The notes under the pieces: model-generated | Database searches by the model: none | What the model saw: the letters and a program-made list of their open reading frames with translations, nothing else | What the model was told of the DNA's origin: nothing | Position numbers and translations under genes: made by a program | From: Rutidosis leptorrhynchoides | Lineage: Eukaryota > Streptophyta > Magnoliopsida > Asterales > Asteraceae | Direction: 5' to 3' | Assembly: GCF_046630445.1 (NCBI RefSeq) | Contig: NC_092333.1 | Coordinates: 99,284,001 to 99,348,000, forward strand | DNA length: 64,000 nt | Part shown: piece by piece, positions 11,810 to 22,265 of the stretch | How positions within the stretch are numbered: position 1 is the stretch's first letter | Layout: every line of letters starts with the position of its first letter

Positions 11810-12567
11810 TTTCTTATTTTCTGGAGCATACATCATTTTTGAGTGTATTTTGTATTTGACTTTTTATGAATTTGATGTTGTTTTGAATTTGTTAATGATA
11901 ATAATTATCAGAATACTTGCTTAGCATTTGTTAGATGGAACAAAAATGATAACAATGCTTATTTGTTTACTGTGTTATATTCTTTCTCAAATGTGTTAGG
12001 TTTTTGAGTGTTGGACAGGGTTCTTAGTTATTGCAATAGCCGCAGTGTTATGTAGATAACAATGCAGCTATTGATTGTGATCCTACACCAAGAATGTAAA
12101 ACAACTCAAAACTACATCTCAAATGATTGTTTCTTTGAAGACTATTCGTTTTTTAAAACCGTTTCTCAAATGTTTGGGGGGCCACATCCCCTCTATGTCT
12201 CCACTGAGTACTGCACTACCGCCACTGCATAGACTGGTTAAATATAGACCGGTTAGTCGTTGATGGGTTAAAATGGGCTGTCTCCTAAACGGGTCGGGTT
12301 AGTTCTTATATAATACATATGTTTTCGAAGAGTCCTTAAGCATTAAAATACAGTTTTGGCAAATTTGAACCTGCTTGATCCATTTGACATGTTTCTTTAA
12401 ATCTACTTCTTTATATTACCCGTTAGAGATGAAATGGAAACTAAATCAGCCCGATCAACAAGTATATGGGTTGATATTGACACCTGTTAATTACTAATTA
12501 CTAATACTTTATATATAACCTCTCAATTTCTATCGACAATAAACAGAGAATCCGTAACCGTCATCCA
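11810..12567. other. SEC13 3' flank, no gene seen
   Basis: AT-rich sequence probably containing the SEC13 3'UTR. I found no protein-coding segment, RNA gene or clear repeat end before the MITE at 12568. Confidence 0.5.
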
Positions 12568-12769
12568 CAGTGGCGGATCTAGGATTAGTAGTGACTGGTT
12601 AAAAATAAAAAACAAAATTCTACTAGATGTCTTATTTCAGTGGTGTCACTCATAAAAATTTACACTATCCAGTGGTGTCAAAAATTAAAAACTCAAAAAA
12701 TTTCCCACTACATCGCGTATTTCAGTGGTGTCCCGTGCTATCACTCGTTACTTAATAGGTCCGCCCCTG
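12568..12769. mobile_element. hAT-type MITE, 202 bp
   Basis: The terminal inverted repeats are CAGTGGCGGATCTA at the left and, read inversely, CAGGGGCGGACCTA at the right (12 of 14 match). Both sides are flanked by GTCATCCA (12560-12567 and 12770-12777), a perfect 8-bp duplication as made by hAT transposases. The interior is noncoding with three CAGTGGTGTC motifs. Non-autonomous. Confidence 0.82.
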
Positions 12770-12981
12770 GTCATCCATCAACGGCTAGTCGTCTTCATCT
12801 TTGTACCTAAAATTTTTACAAATAACGCATAGTAATAATCGGTGACTTAACACAAACCCTAGGCAACGATTAGAGATAAAGAAAATATCGAAAGAGAATA
12901 TACGAAAGTGGAAAGTGTGAAAGAAACGATTGGAACCCTAACACTTACTTTTAGCCACAACAAACGAAGAAACATGAGACG

Positions 12982-13110
12982 ATGGAGAAAGACGATGAAG
13001 TAGGAGTGGCGGTGCTGGTGGTATCCGGCGGCGCCGGCGGTAAATGCAGCGGCGATGATGGCGGTAGCAGAGGTGATTGTGCTAAGGCTGCCTTACCTGG
13101 TAACTTTTAT
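12982..13110 (+). CDS. Possible first exon of an unidentified gene
   Basis: An ATG after a leader-like purine-rich stretch opens a Gly/Ser/Asp-rich reading frame that is markedly GC-richer than its surroundings. A CTG|GTAACT donor-like site lies at about 13099. Continuing past it gives a 71-codon ORF without recognisable domains. I do not recognise the product and cannot find a convincing second exon, so it may be a gene fragment or chance. Confidence 0.2.
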
Positions 13111-13199
13111 TTGTTGATGGTCTCAGTGGTGTCTCAACTAAACTATCGAACACCACAACTTTACCATCATAAAAAAATTTGGGCACTTGATCTTTGACT

Positions 13200-13585
13200 C
13201 ATCAAAGTCAGATGCCATAAGCTACCCTAATCCAAAACCTCAACATTATAGTGTATACCAATAAGCAAGGGATCCCAATAAAATGTCCCATCCCATTCGC
13301 CAATCGCCATATATAGCTGCTTGGTTTCAGAGTAACACCCAAACAACAAAAATACAATGTATAACCCGAAGATGGGCATTTTTAAGAAACACATTGCAAC
13401 TTTAAGAAAATCATACATTCAGAGTGTAATTACTAAACTGTTTATAACAGCATAATCTTAAACAGCGCAGACCTGTGGCAAAACTGATTGCAACTGCCTC
13501 AATATGTCCAGTCATTGATTGTGATTTCATTCTGATGGTTTTAGATTTTTCAGTAGAGTCATCGGGCCAATTAGTTTTAACAATA

Positions 13586-13663
<78 letters not shown>

Positions 13664-13921
13664 TGTACTTTGGCGGTTTGGCCATTATTTGCATAGCGAA
13701 TAACTAATTTACAGAGAATCGCACGTATAGAAGGACCCAATTTAATTTACAATTGATCTTAACGTTAATACAGAAGGACCCAATTTAATTCATGAAAACA
13801 CTACAAATTGTGGCAATCCTTTAAAATACTGTCAATCTGATGAGGCCTAAGCTAGCGTCACAGTTTATCCCAGACTCGGAAACGTTTTGGAAAAAGAATC
13901 ACAACTTGTAGTTCGTTCAGA
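13200..13921. other. Unassigned region with an (ATC)n tract
   Basis: On the minus strand, 13427-13586 reads as an open segment (...KSQSMTGHIEAVAISFATG...) that has the look of a decayed exon but that I cannot assign. Upstream of it in the same frame lies the ATG repeat. The rest is AT-rich with no recognisable feature; a GAAGGACCCAATTTAAT motif is repeated near 13731 and 13772. Confidence 0.3.
13587..13663. repeat. (ATC)n / (GAT)n microsatellite
   Basis: About 25 perfect CAT/ATC units, a likely length-polymorphic locus. Translated it gives poly-Ile/His/Ser on plus and poly-Met on minus, which is not evidence of a protein. Confidence 0.95.
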
Positions 13922-14375
13922 ATGATTCATGCCAAAAACATGGCTCGGTATATACATAAAACCAAACAACTGGTTGGGCCTAAAGCTAAAACAATGAAGA
14001 CGGAGACTAATTCCAAATCATCAAGGTCGACTAGTAGGAGCAATAACATAAACTTATCAGAAGACGCAATAAATTTCAAGGAATTTGGTGAGCAACTTGG
14101 ATTTCGTTGGGATGAACCAACCAATTATTAAGGTAGGGTTCTCTCATGCATTTAAAACCTAATCATGAAGATCCTTTCGCTTAATATTCATGGATTTAGT
14201 ATAAACAAAATCGATGTGAGAACAGATTGGTTCAATAAATTGTGAGCATCCGAGAATCCCATAGTCGCATGGATACAGAAAGATGCAGTATGTAGCACAG
14301 GAGGATAGTTACTCCGTATTAATTTGGGATCCAAACATATTTCTAGTTAATCAGGCACTTGAGAGTGAGTTTTTC
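13922..14375 (+). pseudogene. Decayed LINE fragment (end of ORF1, start of ORF2 endonuclease)
   Basis: A 69-codon ORF ends ...FGEQLGFRWDEPTNY, resembling the C-terminus of plant LINE ORF1. After about 30 bases comes MKILSLNIHGF, the N-terminal signature of the LINE apurinic-type endonuclease, then FNKL and, past stops and frameshifts, WDPNIF..NQALESEFFIA. ORF2 is broken early and the reverse transcriptase is absent. This is a dead internal scrap of a plant L1-type element. Confidence 0.65.
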
Positions 14376-15086
14376 ATTGCCTCTTATCCTTGTATTTTAT
14401 GTCACATCTATTGATATTCAGGCAAGGTGTCTGGCAGTTTACTTTATTTTGGTGCTCCATCATATAAACTAGATAAATTCCGGCCACTGCGGCTAGATGT
14501 AGGTGCGTTAACAGTGATAACAGCCATTGTTGCTTAATAACATTGATATAGCTACATTTACAAAATTGCTACATCGTTGATAATAACATGCTTAGGATCG
14601 ATTTTCGAGGTACATTTACAAAGTGCCTTCATAGTATATGATATAGCTAATTCCCAGTGACATTTACATTTACATTTGTAGTTCCTGGTTATGCCCTGGT
14701 TGGCATCTCCTGGTTGGCATCTCCTGCTTTTTTATTTTCACCGTGCCGCTGCTTTCTGCAACTACAATAAGGTAGGTATATGCTATTAGTATGCGTATGA
14801 AATGATTATTGTTATTTGGTATATACTTATTACTTACTGTTTGTTACATTGTTTGAAATAGTGTCCATTTTTATATCTTCTCTTCCAACGGTCTTTTCCG
14901 CAACTGAATTCTGTAATTAGCATATATTTAGTTCTTAAACCTTAACAAATGAGTTTATTACCCACGGACAATAAAGTTTTTGATCATCCAAAAGCATTAC
15001 ATAGCTGACTCCAGCTACCGGGTGTTTATGAATGGGGTTGTCCCTATGTATTCTTACTCTTTGATACATTAGAGAGAGATACCTCC
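14376..15086. other. Left flank of the gypsy array, no gene seen
   Basis: Low-copy-looking AT-rich DNA. A CTCCTGGTTGGCAT repeat sits near 14705. The 18-mer CATTACATAGCTGACTCC (14995-15012) recurs just outside the other end of the array at 59187-59204. Confidence 0.5.
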
Positions 15087-16944
15087 GTATCCTCAGGCAG
15101 TCTTTGGTAACTTCGTGATGAAATCCATGGTAATACCATCCCATTTCCATTCTGGGATTTCTGGTTGTTGAAGTAACCCTGACGGCTTCTGGTGTTCAGC
15201 TTTGACTTTGGAACAAGTTAAACATTCCCCAACATATGTTGCAACGTCTGTCTTTAAATTAGGCCACCAATAATGTGTCTTAAGATCTTGGTACATCTTT
15301 CCAACTCCAGGATGTATCGAGTATCTTGTCTTATGTGCCTCATTCAATATCAACTTCTTTAATCCACCCAACTTCGGTACCCAAATACGGTTTGCAAAAT
15401 ATCGAATTCCATCTTCCCGTATAACGAGTTGCTTCTCATACTTCTTCATTATTTCATTTCCTATATTTTCTTTAGTAAGTGCTTCTCGTTGAGCCTCTTT
15501 GATTTGTGAGTTGAGATTCATGCGAATTTTTATGTTCATTGCTCGTACTCGAATTGGTTCTCGTTCCTTTCTGCTTAAAGCGTCAGCCACCACATTCGCT
15601 TTCCCGGGATGATAACGAATTTCACAGTCATAGTCGTTTATTAACTCGACCCACCTACGTTGCCTCATGTTCAGCTGTTTCTGATCAAAAATATGTTGAA
15701 GGCTTTTATGATCAGTAAACACAGTGCATTTAACCCCATACAAGTAGTGTCTCCATATCTTCAATGCAAACACGACTGCTCCCAGTTCTAGATCATGCGT
15801 CGTATAATTCCGCTCGTGAATCTTTAATTGTCGGGATGCGTATGCAATAACTTTCTTTCGTTGCATAAGAACACAACCAAAACCTTGTCGCGAAGCATCA
15901 CAATATATTTCAAAATCATCGTTCCCTTCAGGTAACGATAAGATAGGCGCCGTAGTTAACTTCTTTTTCAGTAATTGAAATGCACTCTCCTGCTCAGAAG
16001 TCCATTCATATTTCTTCCCTTTTTGCGTTAACGCTGTCAACGGCTTAGCTATTCGGGAAAAATCTTGAATAAACCTTCTATAATAACCGGCTAAACCCAA
16101 AAATTGGCGTATCTGCATTGGTGTCTTAGGAGTCTCCCATTTTTCAATGGCTTCAATTTTTGCTGGATCAACCTGAATTCCTTTGCTACTAACAACGTGG
16201 CCAAGAAATTGCACTTCTTTCAACCAGAAAGCACATTTAGAAAATTTAGCATATAGCTGTTCTTTTCTTAACAACTCTAATATCAACCTTAAATGCTGCT
16301 CATGCTCTTGCTCACTCTTGGAATAGATAAGAATATCATCAATGAAAACGATAACAAACTTATCTAAATATGGACTACAAACTCGATTCATGAGGTCCAT
16401 GAATACAGCTGGCGCATTCGTCAATCCAAACGGCATGGCCAAAAATTCGTAATGACCGTAGCGTGTCCGAAAAGCAGTTTTCGGTATATCTTCTTCTTTG
16501 ACACGTAATTGATGATAGCCCGATCTTAGGTCAATTTTCGAGTACACACATGATCCTTGGAGTTGATCAAATAAGTCGTCAATTCTCGGTAGTGGATACC
16601 GATTCTTGATAGTTAACTTATTTAATTCACGATAATCTATACACATTCGGAAAGATCCATCTTTCTTCTTGACGAATAAAATTGGAGCTCCCCACGGTGA
16701 AGTACTTGGTCGTATGAATCCACGATCCAGTAATTCTTTTAACTGACTCTGAAGTTCTTTTAACTCGGACGGTGCAAGTCTATATGGAGCACGGGCAACC
16801 GGTGCAGCTCCTGGTACAAGATCTATTTGAAATTCTACAGATCTAAATGGAGGTAATTCCGGCAACTCTTCCGGAAATACTTCAGGAAAATCTCTTGCCA
16901 CAGGCACGTCATTGATGCACTTCTCTTTTTCTTTCTTTTCGACT
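15087..16944 (-). pseudogene. Family B gypsy pol fragment, minus arm of inverted pair
   Basis: Continuous frame of about 600 codons starting just before [16 protein letters not shown] and running through the reverse transcriptase ([13 protein letters not shown]), RNase H ([22 protein letters not shown]) and the integrase zinc finger (H...H...C..C), and ending in the integrase core just after [11 protein letters not shown]. Gag, protease, the integrase DDE remainder and both LTRs are missing. Homology ends abruptly at about 15087, where unrelated DNA begins. It reads LPEL where most other copies read LPGL, and it shares that variant with the copy at 53354. The right end meets an oppositely oriented copy at 16945. 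It cannot encode a functional polyprotein. Confidence 0.88.
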
Positions 16945-16970
16945 GTGCATCAATGACGTGCCTGTGGCAA
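16895..16970. other. Polarity-reversal junction 1 (divergent)
   Basis: GGCACGTCATTGATGCAC at 16903-16920 is followed after 24 bases by its reverse complement from 16945. The 24-base loop is simply the continuation of the minus arm into the pol linker. No filler and at most one base of microhomology are seen. The arms extend about 1.86 kb and are close to but not identical to each other. Confidence 0.9.
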
Positions 16971-18980
16971 GAGATTTTCCTGAAGTATTTCCGGAAGAGT
17001 TGCCGGGATTACCTCCATTTAGATCTGTAGAATTTCAAATAGATCTTGTACCAGGAGTTGCACCGGTTGCCCGTGCTCCATATAGACTTGCACCGTCCGA
17101 GTTAAAAGAACTTCAGAGTCAGTTAAAAGAATTACTGGATCGCGGATTCATACGACCAAGTACTTCACCGTGAGGAGCTCCAATTTTATTCGTCAAGAAG
17201 AAAGACGGATCTTTCCGAATGTGTATAGATTATCGTGAATTAAATAAGTTAACTATCAAGAATCGGTATCCACTACCGAGAATTGACGACTTATTTGATC
17301 AACTCCAAGGATCATGTGTGTACTCGAAAATTGACCTAAGATCGGGCTATCATCAATTACGTGTCAAAGAAGAAGATATACCGAAAACTGCTTTTCGGAC
17401 ACGCTACGGTCATTACGAATTTTTGGTCATGCCGTTTGGATTGACGAATGCGCCAGCTGTATTCATGGACCTCATGAATCGAGTTTGTAGTCCATATTTA
17501 GATAAGTTTGTTATCGTTTTCATTGATGATATTCTTATCTATTCCAAGAGTGAGCAAGAGCATGAGCAGCATTTAAGCTTGATATTAGAGTTGTTAAGAA
17601 AAGAACAGCTATATGCTAAATTTTCTAAATGTGCTTTCTGGTTGAAAGAAGTGCAATTTCTTGGCCACGTTGTTAGTAGCAAAGGAATTCAGGTTGATCC
17701 AGCAAAAATTGAAGCCATTGAAAAATGGGAGACTCCTAAGACACCAATGCAGATACGCCAATTTTTGGGTTTAGCCGGTTATTATAGAAGGTTTATTCAA
17801 GATTTTTCCCGAATAGCTAAGCCGTTGACAGCGTTAACGCAAAAAGGGAAGAAATATGAATGGACTTCTGAGCAGGAGAGTGCATTTCAATTACTGAAAA
17901 AGAAGTTAACTACGGCGCCTATCTTATCGTTACCTGAAGGGAACGATGATTTTGAAATATATTGTGATGCTTCGCGACAAGGTTTTGGTTGTGTTCTTAT
18001 GCAACGAAAGAAAGTTATTGCATACGCATCCCGACAATTAAAGATTCACGAGCGGAATTATACGACGCATGATCTAGAACTGGGAGCAGTCGTGTTTGCA
18101 TTGAAGATATGGAGACACTACTTGTATGGGGTTAAATGCACTGTGTTTACTGATCATAAAAGCCTTCAACATATTTTTGATCAGAAACAGCTGAACATGA
18201 GGCAACGTAGGTGGGTCGAGTTAATAAACGACTATGACTGTGAAATTCGTTATCATCCCGGGAAAGCGAATGTGGTGGCTGACGCTTTAAGCAGAAAGGA
18301 ACGAGAACCAATTCGAGTACGAGCAATGAACATAAAAATTCGCATGAATCTCAACTCACAAATCAAAGAGGCTCAACGAGAAGCACTTACTAAAGAAAAT
18401 ATAGGAAATGAAATAATGAAGAAGTATGAGAAGCAACTCGTTATACGGGAAGATGGAATTCGATATTTTGCAAACCGTATTTGGGTACCGAAGTTGGGTG
18501 GATTAAGGAAGTTGATATTGAATGAGGCACATAAGACAAGATACTCGATACATCCTGGAGTTGGAAAGATGTACCAAGATCTTAAGACACATTATTGGTG
18601 GCCTAATTTAAAGACAGACGTTGCAACATATGTTGGGGAATGTTTAACTTGTTCCAAAGTCAAAGCTGAACACCAGAAGCCGTCAGGGTTACTTCAACAA
18701 CCAGAAATCCCAGAATGGAAATGGGATGGTATTACCATGGATTTCATCACGAAGTTACCAAAGACTGCCTGGGGATACGACACCATTTGGGTGATTGTTG
18801 ATCGTCTCACCAAGTCTGCACATTTCTTGCCTATAAAGGAAACGGATAGAATGGAGAAACTATTACGATTGTATATAAAGGAAGTTGTTTCAAGGCATGG
18901 AATACCTATTTCCATTATATCCGATCGTGATAGTAGATTTACATCAAAGTTCTGGCAATCACTACAGGAGGCCCTAGGAA
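16945..18980 (+). pseudogene. Family B gypsy pol, plus arm, split by element A
   Basis: It starts at the same pol point where the minus arm stops (GTGCATCAATG) and reads through reverse transcriptase, RNase H and integrase to ...LQEALG, where element A is inserted. The remainder resumes at 32069. A TGG to TGA change at 17171-17173 (in the STSPWGAP motif of the reverse transcriptase) destroys the frame. Leader, gag and protease are absent because the copy begins at the palindromic junction. Confidence 0.88.
18976..18980. repeat. Target-site duplication AGGAA of element A, left copy
   Basis: AGGAA precedes the TGAAATG terminus and is repeated at 32069-32073. Uninterrupted copies of the target (for example near 39830) contain AGGAA only once. 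Confidence 0.95.
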
Positions 18981-21900
18981 TGAAATGTCCCGTTCTTATT
19001 GATTAAAAACGTTCCATATTAATTGATTTCGTTGCGAGGTTTTGACCTCTATATGAGACGTTTTTCAAAGACTGCATTCATTTTAAAACAAACCATAACC
19101 TTTATTTCATCAATAAAGGTTTAAAAAGCTTTAAGTAGATTATCAAATAATGATAATCTAAAATATCCTGTTTACACATGACCATTACATAATGGTTTAC
19201 AATACAAATATGTTACAACAAAATAAGTTTCTTGAATGCAGTTTTTACACAATATCATACAAGCATGGACTCCAAATCTCGTCCTTATTTAAGTATGCGA
19301 CAGCGGAAGCTCTTAATAATCACCTGAGAATAAACATGCTTAAAACGTCAACAAAAATGTTGGTGAGTTATAGGTTTAACCTATATATATCAAATCATAA
19401 TAATAGACCACAAGATTTCATATTTCAATACACATCCCATACATAGAGATAAAAATCATTCATATGGTGAACACCTGGTAACCGACATTAACAAGATGCA
19501 TATATAAGAATATCCCCATCATTCCGGGACACCCTTCGGATATGATATAAATTTCGAAGTACTAAAGCATCCGGTACTTTGGATGGGGTTTGTTAGGCCC
19601 AATAGATCTATCTTTAGGATTCGCGTCAATTAGGGTGTCTGTTCCCTAATTCTCAGATTACCAGACTTAATAAAAAGGGGCATATTCGATTTCAATAATT
19701 CAACCATAGAATGTAGTTTCACGTACTTGTGTCTATTTTGTAAATCATTTATAAAACCTGCATGTATTCTCATCCCAAAAATATTAGATTTTAAAAGTGG
19801 GACTATAACTCACTTTCACAGATTTTTACTTCGTCGGGAAGTAAGACTTGGCCACTGGTTGATTCACGAACCTATAACAATATATACATATATATCAAAG
19901 TATGTTAAAAATATATTTACAACACTTTTAATATATTTTGATGTTTTAAGTTTATTAAGTCAGCTGTCCTCGTTAGTAACCTACAACTAGTTGTCCACAG
20001 TTAGATGTACAGAAATAAATCGATAAATATTATCTTGAATCAATCCATGACCCAGTGTATACGTATCTCAGTATTGATCACAACTCAAACTATATATATT
20101 TTGGAATCAACCTCAACCCTGTATAGCTAACTCCAACATTCACATATAGAGTGTCTATGGTTGTTCCGAAATATATATAGATGTGTCGACATGATAGGTC
20201 GAAACATTGTATACGTGTCTATGGTATCTCAAGATTACATAATATACAATACAAGTTGATTAAGTTATGGTTGGAATAGATTTGTTACCAATTTTCACGT
20301 AGCTAAAATGAGAAAAATTATCCAATCTTGTTTTACCCATAACTTCTTCATTTTAAATCCGTTTTGAGTGAATCAAATTGCTATGGTTTCATATTGAACT
20401 CTATTTTATGAATCTAAACAGAAAAAGTATAGGTTTATAGTCGGAAAAATAAGTTGCAAGTCGTTTTTGTAAAGGTAGTCATTTCAGTCGAAAGAACGAC
20501 GTCTAGATGACCATTTTAGAAAACATACTTCCACTTTGAGTTTAACCATAATTTTTGGATATAGTTTCATGTTCATAATAAAAATCATTTTCTCAGAATA
20601 ACAACTTTTAAATCAAAGTTTATCATAGTTTTTAATTAACTAACCCAAAACAGCCCGCGGTGTTACTACGACGGCGTAAATCCGGTTTTACGGTGTTTTT
20701 CGTGTTTCCAGGTTTTAAATCATTAAGTTAGCATATCATATAGATATAGAACATGTGTTTAGTTGATTTTAAAAGTCAAGTTAGAAGGATTAACTTTTGT
20801 TTGCGAACAAGTTTAGAATTAACTAAACTATGTTCTAGTGATTACAAGTTTAAACCTTCGAATAAGATAGCTTTATATGTATGAATCGAATGATGTTATG
20901 AACATCATTACTACCTTAAGTTCCTTGGATGAACCTACTGGAAAAGAGAAAAATGGATCTAGCTTCAATGGATCCTTGGATGGCTCAAAGTTCTTGAAGC
21001 AAAATCATGACACGAAAACAAGTTCAAGTAAGATCATCACTTGAAATAAGATTGTTATAGTTATAGAAATTGAACCAAAGTTTGAATATGATTATTACCT
21101 TGTCTTAGAATGATAACCTACTGTAAGAAACAAAGATTTCTTGAGGTTGGATGATCACCTTACAAGATTGGAAGTGAGCTAGCAATCTTGAAAGTATTCT
21201 TGATTTTATGAAACTAGAACTTTTGAAATTTATGAAGAACACTTAGAACTTGAAGATAGAACTTGAGAGAGATCAATTAGATGAAGAAAATTGAAGAATG
21301 AAAGTGTTTGTAGGTGTTTTTGGTCGTTGGTGTATGGATTAGATATAAAGGATATGTAATTTTGTTTTCATGTAAATAAGTCATGAATGATTACTCATAT
21401 TTTTGTAATTTTATGAGATATTTCATGCTAGTTGCCAAATGATGGTTCCCACATGTGTTAGGTGACTCACATGGGCTGCTAAAAGCTGATCATTGGAGTG
21501 TATATACCAATAGTACATACATCTAAAAGCTGTGTATTGTACGAGTACGAATACGGGTGCATACGAGTAGAATTGTTGATGAAACTGAACGATGATGTAA
21601 TTGTAAGCATTTTTGTTAAGTAGAAGTATTTTGATAAGTGTCTTGAAGTCTTTCAAAAGTGTATGAATACATATTAAAACACTACATGTATATACATTTT
21701 AACTGAGTCGTTAAGTCATCGTTAGTCGTTACATGTAAATGTTGTTTTGAAACCTTTAGGTTAACGATCTTGTTAAATGTTGTTAACCCAATGTTTATAA
21801 TATTAAAAGAGATTTTAAATTATTATATTATCATGATATTATGATGTACGAATATCTCTTAATATGATATATATACATTAAATGTCGTTACAACGATAAT

Positions 21901-22230
21901 CGTTACATATATGTCTCGTTTCAAAATCATTAAGTTAGTAGTCTTGTTTTTACATATGTAGTTCATTGTTAATATACTTAATGATATGTTTACATATCAT
22001 AATATCATGTTAACTATATATATAACCATATATATGTCATCATATAGTTTTTACAAGTTTTAACGTTCGTGAATCACCGGTCAACTTGGGTGGTCAATTG
22101 TCTATATGAAACCTATTTCAATTAATCAAGTCTTAACAAGTTTGATTGCTTAACATGTTGGAAACATTTAATCATGTAAATATCAATCTCAATTAATATA
22201 TATAAACATGGAAAAGTTCGGGTCACTACA
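18981..22230 (-). repeat. 3' LTR of element A
   Basis: 3250 bp, near-identical to 28819-32068. Differences seen include AGGGTG/AAGGTG near 19631, a C/T at about 20050 and ATAAAGG/ATAATGG near 21347. It contains the conserved LTR block (CTCACCAAC...GAGCTTCCGCTG on the minus strand, about 19300-19375). The ORFs within it are short and appear noncoding. Confidence 0.95.
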
Positions 22231-22243
22231 GTACCTACCCGTT
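22231..22243 (-). other. Polypurine tract of element A
   Basis: The minus strand reads AACGGGTAGGTAC directly before the 3' LTR start TGTAGTG. It primes plus-strand DNA synthesis. A second copy lies in the leader at 26969-26984. Confidence 0.85.
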
Positions 22244-22265
22244 AAATAAATTTCGTCCCGAAATT

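Noticed and set aside
13411-13740. Poly-Met ORF on the minus strand
   Set aside because: It is a translated (ATG)n repeat; only the short non-repeat end might be coding, and that is noted separately.
19192-19990. ORFs inside element A LTRs (also 29030-29828, 21423-21656, 31261-31494) as genes
   Set aside because: They lie within the LTR, have no domains, and are duplicated only because the LTRs are near-identical.
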